49,374 bases of DNA from Tannerellaceae bacterium (GTDB lineage Bacteria > Bacteroidota > Bacteroidia > Bacteroidales > Tannerellaceae). A model generated the notes under the pieces. It had not been told where the DNA came from, ran no database searches, and saw only the letters and a program-made list of their open reading frames with translations. Each line of letters begins with the position of its first letter. Positions within the stretch are counted from its first letter, which is position 1. The position numbers and the translations under genes were made by a program. This document shows positions 37,492-44,857 of the stretch, in pieces. The stretch spans positions 54,191 through 103,564 of the forward strand of contig JAJQFE010000044.1 in the NCBI GenBank assembly GCA_021201295.1, given 5' to 3'.

Positions 37492-38676
37492 TTATTTAAT
37501 TATTGCTTTAATTCTGTTCAGGGCTTCTTTCAACGCTTCATTTTTGCAGCAAAGGGAGATACGGATATATCTTTCACCACGGCTACCAAAAATAAATCCC
37601 GGAGTTAGGAATACATTCGCTTCATATAAAACCTGGTCCGCCAACGCCTCACTACCCGCTATATGGGCAGGGATTTTTCCCCAAAGAAACATACCCACCT
37701 GGTTTTCATCATACGTACAGTTCAGCACCTGCATGATCTGTCCGGCCAGCTCCCGGCGGCTGCGATACACCTCATTCATACCGGCATACCAGCTTGCAGG
37801 TGCCCGTAAGGCTTCTACCGCTGCATATTGCATCGGCTTAAACTGCCCGGAATCAATATTACTCTTTACTTTCAGGATCCACTGCACAAATTGAGGGTTA
37901 GAAGCCAGCATCGCCATACGCCATCCCGGCATATTGTGGGACTTACTCATAGAATTCAGTTCAATACAAATCTCCCGGGCTCCCGGTATACTCAGGATAC
38001 TCAACGGCTGTTCGTTAAGAATAAAACTATACGGGTTATCATTACAGATAACAATGCCATGTTTACGACCAAAAGCCACCAGCTTTTCATACAACTCCAC
38101 CGTCGCATTCGCACCGGTCGGCATATTCGGATAATTCACCCACATAAGTTTTACCCCGGAAAGATCCATCTGTTCCAATGCCTCAAAATCCGGCTGCCAG
38201 TTCAGTTCCTCCTGTAAATCATAAGGAATCAGCTTAGCCTCCGCCAGATTACTGACAGAACTATAGGTCTGATACCCCGGATTAGGGATCAACACCCCAT
38301 CCCCCGGATTCAGGAACGTAAGGGAAATATGCAAGATACCCTCCTTGGAGCCGATCAGAGGCTGGATCTCAGTCTGAGGATTTAATTCCACCCCATACCA
38401 GGTGTTATACCAGTCCGCAAATGCTTTACGCAATTCCGGTATACCCACATACGGTTGATAGCCATGCTCATCCGGGCGCATGATATGTTCACAAAAGATC
38501 TCAATCGCCTCCTCCGAAGGGGGAAGATCCGGACTTCCGACTCCCAGACTGATCACATCCTTCCCGGCAGCATTCATCTCGGCAACCTCCTTTAGTTTAC
38601 GGGAAAAGTAATATTCACTTACACTCTGTACCCGCCTGGCAGGTATAATATTACACACTTTGTTTTCCTTCTGCAT
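37492..38676 (-). CDS. Class I aminotransferase of the Phe/Tyr operon
   Basis: This PLP-dependent enzyme of about 394 residues has the conserved aminotransferase features: GVGSPDLPPSEEAIE, SKEGILHISLTFLNPGDGV, WVNYPNMPTGANATVELYEK (NYPxNPTG-like), CNDNPYSF, and the PLP-binding lysine in ELNSMSKSHNMPGWRMA. By position it should convert phenylpyruvate and hydroxyphenylpyruvate to Phe and Tyr, or act on prephenate. ATG 38676 is preferred to the GTG two codons upstream. It overlaps the pheA end by 26 bases, so the two are coupled. Specificity between aromatic and aspartate-type substrates cannot be read from sequence. Confidence 0.88.
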   Translation of the reverse strand: MQKENKVCNIIPARRVQSVSEYYFSRKLKEVAEMNAAGKDVISLGVGSPDLPPSEEAIEIFCEHIMRPDEHGYQPYVGIPELRKAFADWYNTWYGVELNPQTEIQPLIGSKEGILHISLTFLNPGDGVLIPNPGYQTYSSVSNLAEAKLIPYDLQEELNWQPDFEALEQMDLSGVKLMWVNYPNMPTGANATVELYEKLVAFGRKHGIVICNDNPYSFILNEQPLSILSIPGAREICIELNSMSKSHNMPGWRMAMLASNPQFVQWILKVKSNIDSGQFKPMQYAAVEALRAPASWYAGMNEVYRSRRELAGQIMQVLNCTYDENQVGMFLWGKIPAHIAGSEALADQVLYEANVFLTPGFIFGSRGERYIRISLCCKNEALKEALNRIKAIIK

Positions 38677-39496
38677 ATTCACCTAATATTTTTAAATCTT
38701 TAGTCAACGGCATGACAGCATCTACAGCCTGTTTGTAACGGGTAAAGTCAGAGAAAACAAGGTCTACATAGAACATGTACTGCCATTCACAGCCTATAAT
38801 GGGTAAGGATTGTATTTTAGAAAGATTCATATCATAGAAAGAGAAAACAGAGAGGATCTGGGAAAGGCTGCCGACAGAGTGAGGAGTAGCAAAAACAAGC
38901 GAAGCTTTATTCTTCTGTACCCCCCGCATAATCTCATCCGCAGTCCATCGGTCCGCAATGACTAAAAAACGGGTAAAATTATGCTTATTCGTTTCAATAC
39001 CTTCTGCCAGTACCTCCAGCCCGTAGATCTCAGCCGCATGCCTGGCACAAATAGCCGCATGCCCTTTCAGTTGATTCTCAGCAATCCACCGGGCACTTAA
39101 CGCCGTATCCTCCTTCTCCACGATTTTCACATGGGACAGCGTATCCAGAAAGTCATTGCACTGCATTAAAGCAATTGGATGAGAATTGACCTCCATGATC
39201 TCATGGATCGAAGAGCCCGGAAGAGCTGCCAGTGAATGGGAAATACACAATTTATACTCCCCGATAATACTACATCCGCTTTCACGGATCAATTCATGGT
39301 TTTGTAGCAGGCTTCCGGCAATCGTGTTTTCAATCGCCATCATACCCAATACCGAAGAGTCTTTCTTGATAGCAGCAATCACATCTTTAAAGGTAATGCA
39401 ATCTATTATATCGATGTCCTCACCTTCATAATACCTGCGGGCGGCCACTTCATGATAAGCACCAGCTATACCCTGGATTGCAACTTTCTTTTTCAT
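38651..39496 (-). CDS. pheA: Prephenate dehydratase
   Basis: PheA turns prephenate into phenylpyruvate. The 281-residue protein starts KKVAIQGIAGAYHEVAARRY, with the conserved catalytic region FKDVIAAIKKDSSVLGMMAIENT (ending the ENT motif) and TRFLVIA (the TRF motif). The C-terminal ACT domain, which normally binds phenylalanine for feedback control, is recognisable at VGSLSQILSVFSFYDMNLSK and EWQYMFYVDL. It heads the operon pheA, aminotransferase, DAHP synthase-mutase, tyrA, and is directly preceded by a predicted attenuator, so it should be limited both at the enzyme and at transcription by phenylalanine. Confidence 0.93.
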   Translation of the reverse strand: MKKKVAIQGIAGAYHEVAARRYYEGEDIDIIDCITFKDVIAAIKKDSSVLGMMAIENTIAGSLLQNHELIRESGCSIIGEYKLCISHSLAALPGSSIHEIMEVNSHPIALMQCNDFLDTLSHVKIVEKEDTALSARWIAENQLKGHAAICARHAAEIYGLEVLAEGIETNKHNFTRFLVIADRWTADEIMRGVQKNKASLVFATPHSVGSLSQILSVFSFYDMNLSKIQSLPIIGCEWQYMFYVDLVFSDFTRYKQAVDAVMPLTKDLKILGEYAEGKQSV

Positions 39497-39522
39497 CGTT
39501 CTTTTTCAGATTAATTAGTAAC

Positions 39523-39555
39523 AAAAAAAGTCCTACCGTTTCTGGCAGGACTTTT
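39523..39555 (-). terminator. Attenuator terminator upstream of pheA
   Basis: On the minus strand AGTCCTGCC pairs with GGTAGGACT around the loop AGAAAC (6 bp, one mismatch, 2 bp), followed directly by seven T. It ends 27 bases before the pheA start and is upstream of the gene, so it acts as a regulated terminator. Its 5' arm also matches GGCAGGA inside the leader peptide gene, giving an alternative fold. Confidence 0.85.
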
Positions 39556-39597
39556 ATATTTTATTATTGATATTCTTCCGTTCCATCTTATCAACTT

Positions 39598-39672
39598 TTA
39601 CATATAAATTCCTGCCTCTACTCTGCTAAAGTAAAAGTAATAAAAGAAGTATGTAAAGCTAAATCGATTCAT
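39598..39672 (-). CDS. Phe/Tyr-rich leader peptide of the aromatic operon
   Basis: The 24-codon open frame runs from ATG 39672 to TAA at 39598-39600. It has six Phe codons (positions 4, 6, 9, 10, 13, 15) and five Tyr (8, 11, 12, 14, 23), with nine of the residues from 8 to 15 plus 4 and 6 aromatic: the core reads TYFFYYFYF. Such density is not expected by chance. The last codons (GAG GCA GGA, 39610-39618) contain GGCAGGA, which is complementary to the terminator's 5' arm. A ribosome stalled on Phe or Tyr codons would leave that segment free to pair and so prevent termination, as in the E. coli pheL system. Confidence 0.85.
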   Translation of the reverse strand: MNRFSFTYFFYYFYFSRVEAGIYM

Positions 39673-39699
39673 TTTTTCATTTCTGATTGAAAACTGAGG

Positions 39700-39729
39700 C
39701 AAAAGTAACGCTTTTTGATAAACTACAAA
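39700..39729 (-). promoter_or_regulatory. Promoter of the pheA attenuator unit
   Basis: Minus-strand TTTG, 18 bases, TACTTTTG (-7 consensus TAnnTTTG). The -7 box ends 28 bases before the leader peptide ATG, giving a leader transcript of about 195 bases before pheA. Confidence 0.7.
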
Positions 39730-39765
39730 GAAAAAATATCATTTTTTAGTAACCTACTACTTTTT

Positions 39766-40692
39766 TTAAACCACCTTCTCATAAGGCTGTACGGCATGCA
39801 TCTCTTTAGGTACTGATTTCCTGATACTTTGAATCAATATTTCCGAAATCGTATGCCGTACAAAATCTTTACGGGTAACCAAAACAATTTCACGGGCCGG
39901 TTTAGGAATAGCAAAAGGACGGACCAGCCGCTGCTGCTCCTGTCCCAACTGGTCTACTGCCAGTTCCGGTATAAACGTGATGCCATTCCCGCTCTCCACC
40001 ATACGCATAAAAGTCTCCATACTTCCCAGGCGGTAAGCACTCTGACGGATCTTTACTTTCTCCATCTGGCAGAAGCGCATCAACTGGTCACGGAAACAAT
40101 GCCCTTCATCCAGCAACCATAATCGTTCTCCGTTAATATCAGATGTACGGATCAGTTCATTTTTAAAAATGGATTCTTTAGGAGAAACATATCCAAAGAA
40201 CTGCTCATAATATAAGGTATCCCCCTGAAGCTGGCTCTCCACCGGATGGGAAGCAATGATCGCCGCATCGATCTCTCCCTTCAGCAAAGCCTGAATAGTA
40301 GGATTAGTCTGCATTTCCAGGACATGAATATCCAGTTCGGAATACTCCTCCGTCAGTTGCTGAAAGAAACGGGGTAATAAATAAGGGGCAATCGTAGGCA
40401 AAACAGCCAGCTTAAACATCCCCTTCAACGATTTCTCTTCCTCATTGACAATGTCCGGAATAAGAGAGACTTCATATAACACCTTCCGTGCCTGCTCAAT
40501 GACTCTCTTTCCGGCAGTAGTAGGACGGACAGGCTGTACGGTACGGTCAAATAACCGGGTACCCAATTAATCCTCCAGTTTCTAGATCATCATACTAAGA
40601 GTAGGTTGCGTAACCCGGCAATGTTCTGCAGCTTTGGCAAAATGACGATGTTTATCAACAGCAAGGATATATTCTAATTGTTGTATATTCAT
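39766..40692 (-). pseudogene. LysR-family regulator, OxyR-like, two nonsense mutations
   Basis: From ATG 40692 the sequence reads MNIQQLEYILAVDKHRHFAK, then the HTH (AAEHCRVTQPTLSMMI), a TAG at codon 37 (40582-40584), KLED, a TAA at codon 42 (40567-40569), and then LGTRLFDRTVQPVRPT in the same frame. Family members have QKLEDELG here, so the changes fit CAG to TAG and GAA to TAA. The effector domain continues without a break to 39766, 308 residues in total, a normal OxyR length. OxyR's redox cysteine region may be CFRDQLMRFC (near residue 205). The remaining frame begins after the DNA-binding helix, so a regulatory product is not expected. Confidence 0.85.
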
Positions 40693-40716
40693 ATCAGGTA
40701 AAGTAAAGATTGTACA

Positions 40717-40748
40717 CAAATATAGGAAAAAAGAGTATCCCAGCCAAA
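40717..40748 (-). promoter_or_regulatory. Promoter of the oxyR pseudogene
   Basis: Minus-strand TTTG, 20 bases, TATATTTG; both elements match the consensus. It is still intact although the gene behind it is broken. The -33 element lies just before the stop of the upstream oxidoreductase gene. Confidence 0.6.
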
Positions 40749-40749
40749 C

Positions 40750-41712
40750 CTACAGAGAAGTACCGGCCAGTAAAGGAGTGACCGTCATCACAATTTTCCC
40801 GTGAGACATTTTCTTAGCCTCCGGAGTGTTATGCAGGAAAGTCTCCCAGGCATGCCGGGCGTCTTCCAGAGCATAAACCATACCCACATCACAGATCACC
40901 TGACCGGATTCCATCAACGGAGTAATCCTCTTCAGGTCTTCCCCGTCCAGACTCACCACCATAGCAACCGCTTCCACCTGGTGATTCTTCGCTATCTCCT
41001 GGTCTACAGGTCCAGCTAAGCTAATGAGATGTCCGCCAGGTTTAAGCACCCCATACGATTTCTGCAACGTATCTCCACCCACCGTAGCCAGCACCATATC
41101 CATATCTTTCACAACCGTAGTAAAATCCGTGGAGTGATAATCAATCACCGTGCCGGCACCCAACGATTGCACAAAATCCCGGTCAGCAGCAGAAGCAGTC
41201 GCATACACATGGGCACCCGACTGCCGGGCAAACTGGACAGCATACGCCCCTACCACACCGGCACCGCCATGGATCAGGACATGCTGTCCCGCCTCCACCT
41301 GCCCATACCTGTATAATGCCTGCCAGGCAGTTAAGCCCACATGAGGAACGAAAGCAGCCTCAATAAACGTCAGATTAACAGGCTTCCGGGCCAGATCCTT
41401 TGCATCCAGAGCCAGATACTCCGCATAGGTCCCACCAACCGTTTTTCCATACACATGGTCTCCCTGTGTGAAATCCGTTACAGACGAGCCTACCCTGTCC
41501 ACCACCCCGGCAAAATCAAACCCCGGTATCCAGGGAAACTGAACCGGGAACTTATCTTTCTTTTCACCAGCCGTCATCGCTACCTCCAGATGATTCACAG
41601 AAGTAGCATACACTTTCACCAATACCTGACCGTCCATGATCTCCGGAACGGGTATATCTTCATAGATTAAGACCTTCGGCCCACCAAACTCATGAATTCT
41701 GATTGCATCCAT
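40750..41712 (-). CDS. Quinone oxidoreductase-like MDR protein, copy 1
   Basis: The 320-residue medium-chain dehydrogenase/reductase without the zinc ligands is of the NADPH:quinone oxidoreductase group. It reads MDAIRIHEFGGPKVL (start 41712; the longer upstream frame adds residues unlike the family), then SVNHLEVAMTAG, PWIPGFDFAGVV, and the nucleotide site HVLIHGGAGVVGAYAVQFAR. It is a close paralogue of the next gene, with shared stretches such as HVGLTAWQALY and AHVYATASAADRDF. It starts 75 bases after the upstream paralogue ends. It would reduce quinones or alkenals; substrate not known. Both copies lie directly upstream of the dead oxyR. Confidence 0.88.
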   Translation of the reverse strand: MDAIRIHEFGGPKVLIYEDIPVPEIMDGQVLVKVYATSVNHLEVAMTAGEKKDKFPVQFPWIPGFDFAGVVDRVGSSVTDFTQGDHVYGKTVGGTYAEYLALDAKDLARKPVNLTFIEAAFVPHVGLTAWQALYRYGQVEAGQHVLIHGGAGVVGAYAVQFARQSGAHVYATASAADRDFVQSLGAGTVIDYHSTDFTTVVKDMDMVLATVGGDTLQKSYGVLKPGGHLISLAGPVDQEIAKNHQVEAVAMVVSLDGEDLKRITPLMESGQVICDVGMVYALEDARHAWETFLHNTPEAKKMSHGKIVMTVTPLLAGTSL

Positions 41713-41787
41713 ATTTTTAATTTTTAATAAATTACAAACCGGAATAAGTAGCCAGACAACCTGCACAACAGGGTGAGTCTCCCTTTA

Positions 41788-42723
41788 TTAAACTTCCAGG
41801 ACCACCTTCCCATGCGCATGTTCCTGCGCCTCCAGAGAATGATGCAGGAACGTATGCCAGGCTCGGACCACTTCCGCCAGTGGATAGATATCAGCCACAT
41901 CACATTTCACCAGGCCGGCCTCAATCCACTCCGTGATCTGTCCCAGTGCCTGCCCATCCGGCTCCACCACCATAGACACCACATGGATCTGATGTTCCCG
42001 GGCTTTTTTCCGGTCAACCAACCCGGCAGTGGAAACCAGATAACCACCGGCTTTGACCACCCCATAGGATTTCTCGAGCGTATCCCCACCTACCAGGTCC
42101 AGGACCAGGTCCATATCCTTTGCCTCAGTCGTAAAATCAACTGATTGATAATCAATCATTACATCCGCCCCTAAAGAACCGATGAAATAAGCATCCTTCT
42201 CCGAAGCAGTCGTATATACCATAGCTCCCGTCACCCTGGCAAACTGAATAGCCAGCTCACCGACTCCACCGGCACCGCCATGGATCAACACCCGCTGACC
42301 GGATTGCAGTTTCCCATGCGTATATAAAGCCTGCCACGCAGTTAAGCCCACATGAGGAATAGAAGCCGCATCCGTATATATAAGATTCTGGGGCATCCGG
42401 GCCACCTCCTTCGGGTCCACAGCGATATATTCCGCATACGTACCACCCGTAGTTTTCGCATAGACCTTTTCCTCATTCGTAAAACCCGTCAGCGAACTGC
42501 CGACAGACTCCACCACTCCAGCCAGGTCAAAACCAGGTATCCAGGGAAACTCCACAAGCATTTTCTGCTGCATGTTACCGGCAGTTATGCCCACCTCCAG
42601 ATGATTGACAGAAGTAGCCATCACCCGGATCAACAATTGATTCTCCGTCGCTTTCGGTTTAGGAGCATTCTCATATCTTAAGACCTCAGGTCCACCAAAT
42701 GCATGAATTCGAACAGCTTTCAT
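41788..42723 (-). CDS. Quinone oxidoreductase-like MDR protein, copy 2
   Basis: The 311-residue protein is the tandem duplicate of the previous one. It has MKAVRIHAFGGPEVLRYEN, SVNHLEVGITAGN, PWIPGFDLAGVVESVG, and the NADPH site VLIHGGAGGVGELAIQFAR (full GxGGVG pattern, against VVG in copy 1). Both share HVGLTAWQALY, IDYQSVDFTT-like and DVADIYPL-like stretches over their full length. Retention of both without stops suggests distinct roles or recent duplication. The 203-base gap to the SGNH pseudogene holds an inverted repeat but no gene. Confidence 0.88.
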   Translation of the reverse strand: MKAVRIHAFGGPEVLRYENAPKPKATENQLLIRVMATSVNHLEVGITAGNMQQKMLVEFPWIPGFDLAGVVESVGSSLTGFTNEEKVYAKTTGGTYAEYIAVDPKEVARMPQNLIYTDAASIPHVGLTAWQALYTHGKLQSGQRVLIHGGAGGVGELAIQFARVTGAMVYTTASEKDAYFIGSLGADVMIDYQSVDFTTEAKDMDLVLDLVGGDTLEKSYGVVKAGGYLVSTAGLVDRKKAREHQIHVVSMVVEPDGQALGQITEWIEAGLVKCDVADIYPLAEVVRAWHTFLHHSLEAQEHAHGKVVLEV

Positions 42724-42817
42724 TTCCGATCTGTTTAAATAACGATATTATCTGAATAAAACAGATTCCAGACACAATAGTTTAGATAAAAACGCATACC
42801 CAACAGGCCGGAACATA

Positions 42818-42890
42818 GACAACGCAGAAGTTACACAGACCCTATTATGTACCCTATTTATCTGTACAAGTCTGCGTTCCCTGCGTTGTC
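42818..42890. repeat. Inverted repeat between oxidoreductase and SGNH pseudogene
   Basis: gacaacgcag (42818-42827) and ctgcgttgtc (42881-42890) form perfect 10-base inverted arms about 53 bases apart, with an inner pair acagac / gtctg. ctgcgtt occurs twice in the right arm. It could be a terminator-like structure or a small repeat element. Confidence 0.5.
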
Positions 42891-42926
42891 AGCATTCCCT
42901 GAATCCGTATGCTATACGCAACCTAT

Positions 42927-43710
42927 TTATTTCAACCCCGTAGCTTCCAGCCAGAGGTTAGCCATGAGTTGTTTACCCGGCAGGTCCGGATGCACTCCGT
43001 CATACGCCCAGTAACGGGCCGGAGCCTGTTTCAAAGCTGCATCGAAGCCAGCCTGGTAAGGCACAAATACGGCACTAAATTCATCCGCCAGTTTCTTAGC
43101 CACTTTCCGGTATCCATCAAAAACAGCCCCCCCATTTTTCCACCTCAATCGCCGAACCTCCCTGCAAAATAAAAGGTTCACCAATCACGAACTGAATATA
43201 GGGTAATTTCTGTTTCGTATATTGCAACAGCTCCCGGTAATCATTTTCATACGTTTCCAACGTACCTTTATAGCCGCCACCCAACGTATGCCAGTGATCA
43301 TTCACACCGATCAGGATACTCAACACGTCCGGCTGGAAATTCAGGCAATTAATTTCCCAGCGCTGCCGTAATTCAAATACTTTGTTACCACTAATCCCCC
43401 GGTTGTAGATCTTTACCTGTTTATCCGCATGCTTCGCCAGAATTCCACCTGCCACAAACAGACTGTAACCGTTTCCTAACTGTTCGAGAGTGCTACATCT
43501 GTTATTCGCATAGTCTCTTCCCGAATCCGTGATCGAGTCCCCCTGCATCATAATAACAGCCTCTTTCTGTAAAGTGATCTTTGAAGCGTGACCCGCTATT
43601 TGTTCAGCAACAACAGCCTTTGCCAATTCCGGGATCAGCATGGCTCCCACTCCGGCTAACACTCCTTTCTTCAAAAAATTTCTTCTTGAATCTTCCATGG
43701 TTATTTTCAA
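42927..43710 (-). pseudogene. Tat-exported SGNH hydrolase, frameshift at a G7 run
   Basis: The start reads MEDSRRNFLKKGVLAGVGAM, a canonical SRRxFLK twin-arginine signal. The SGNH blocks follow: block I MMQGDSITDSGRD (Ser nucleophile), block II NRGISGNKVFELR (Gly), block III IGVNDHWHTLG (Asn), and in the second frame block V DGVHPDLPGKQLMA (Asp and His). A run of seven C on the plus strand (43127-43133) shifts frame after EVEKWGG; six would restore WGAVFDGYRKVAKKL and a product of about 261 residues. The two frames together make a complete lipase/esterase. Substrate unknown (acetyl groups of glycans are likely for secreted Bacteroidales members). Confidence 0.8.
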
Positions 43711-43736
43711 TTTATACTCCTCTTCTTAGCATCGAA

Positions 43737-44003
43737 GGTGTCCCAAAAATGCATCTGCTCTTTGACAAAGTTACAGCTTGTAAGCCCAAAGGGCTTGAAT
43801 GTAAATAACCGCGGGTGAAACCCGTGGCGGAAAGCAGCCACACGCTATGAACCCCGAAGCGGATTCAACCCTTTCAGGGTTGTTGTGGAGAGGGTTTCGC
43901 CTACACCCCGGGTTCCACCCGGGGTTATTCACATGTAACCCCTGTCGGGGTAACTACTTATAAATCATAACTTTTTAATTTCTTGTTTTACTTTTGGGAC
44001 ACC
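43737..44003. mobile_element. MITE-like element with 12-bp terminal inverted repeats
   Basis: ggtgtcccaaaa at 43737-43748 and its exact reverse complement ttttgggacacc at 43992-44003 bound a 267-bp segment with no gene. Inside are several GC-rich palindromes: aaccgcgggtgaaacccgtgg, caaccctttcagggttg, ccccgggttccacccgggg and aacccctgtcggggtt. These resemble REP-type elements common in Bacteroidetes genomes. The first and third are inverted relatives of each other, giving a long imperfect hairpin. No target duplication is seen. It is probably a non-autonomous element mobilised in trans. Confidence 0.65.
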
Positions 44004-44027
44004 GCCGATCCTAAAAAAGGGGAAAAG

Positions 44028-44849
44028 TTAAATTCGTGATATTAGTTCTTTAAAAATAGTTGTCATAATGCCTGCGGCTTCATTCGCCGCTTTGATCACA
44101 TCCTCCCCGTCATTCACAAAATCATCGGCAAAATGATAGCCTTCATTGGTGATGACAGACATACCAAATACCCGGATATCCGCATGGCGGGCCACGATTA
44201 CTTCAGAAACCGTACTCATACCAATCGCGTCTCCCCCTGCCTTGCCATAAAACGCATATTCAGCAGGTGTCTCATACGAAGGTCCGGTCAGCCCGACATA
44301 CACCCCTTTTTTCAATGAAATGTTCTGCTCTTCCGCGATCTCTTCTACCAGACAGATCAGCTCCCGGTCATACGCACGGGTCATATCCGGAAAACGGGGA
44401 CCAAACAGATCATTATTAGACCCGATCAGCGGATTAGGAACCATACAGATATGATCCCGGATAATCATCAGGTCACCTACCTTAAACGTCGTATTAATTC
44501 CCCCGGCAGCATTCGATACCAACAGGCATGTAATACCCAGTAATTTCATGACACGGACCGGGAAAGTAACCTGGTGCATGGTATATCCTTCGTAATAGTG
44601 GAAACGTCCCTGCATAGCCAGCACCTGTTTGCCACCTAATGTTCCACTAATGAAATTCCCCTGGTGCCCGGCCACAGTAGAGTGGACAAAATGAGGGATC
44701 TCACTGTAAGGGATGACGACCGGATGTTCTATCTGGTCTGCAAGCGACCCCAGTCCACTACCCAGAATAATAGCGATCTCCGGATTTCCGGTGATTCTGG
44801 AAGCCAGGTAAGCAGCGGCTTCCCGGTATTGTTTGTTGACTTCTTCCAT
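44028..44849 (-). CDS. Purine-nucleoside phosphorylase (trimeric type)
   Basis: The 273-residue protein phosphorolyses inosine and guanosine (and possibly methylthioinosine) to base and ribose-1-phosphate. It has [52 protein letters not shown], and [27 protein letters not shown], with the conserved purine-binding Glu in YETPAE and Asn in VITNEGY. It is cytosolic and intact. It starts 8 bases after the deaminase gene on the same strand, an operon in which the deaminase product (an inosine-type nucleoside) is the next enzyme's substrate. Confidence 0.93.
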   Translation of the reverse strand: MEEVNKQYREAAAYLASRITGNPEIAIILGSGLGSLADQIEHPVVIPYSEIPHFVHSTVAGHQGNFISGTLGGKQVLAMQGRFHYYEGYTMHQVTFPVRVMKLLGITCLLVSNAAGGINTTFKVGDLMIIRDHICMVPNPLIGSNNDLFGPRFPDMTRAYDRELICLVEEIAEEQNISLKKGVYVGLTGPSYETPAEYAFYGKAGGDAIGMSTVSEVIVARHADIRVFGMSVITNEGYHFADDFVNDGEDVIKAANEAAGIMTTIFKELISRI

Positions 44850-44857
44850 CCTGTTTG

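Noticed and set aside
9350-40584. Genome-wide stop-codon reassignment of TAG
   Set aside because: Genes broken here include TGA and TAA lesions as well as frameshifts, so a single reassigned codon cannot explain them.
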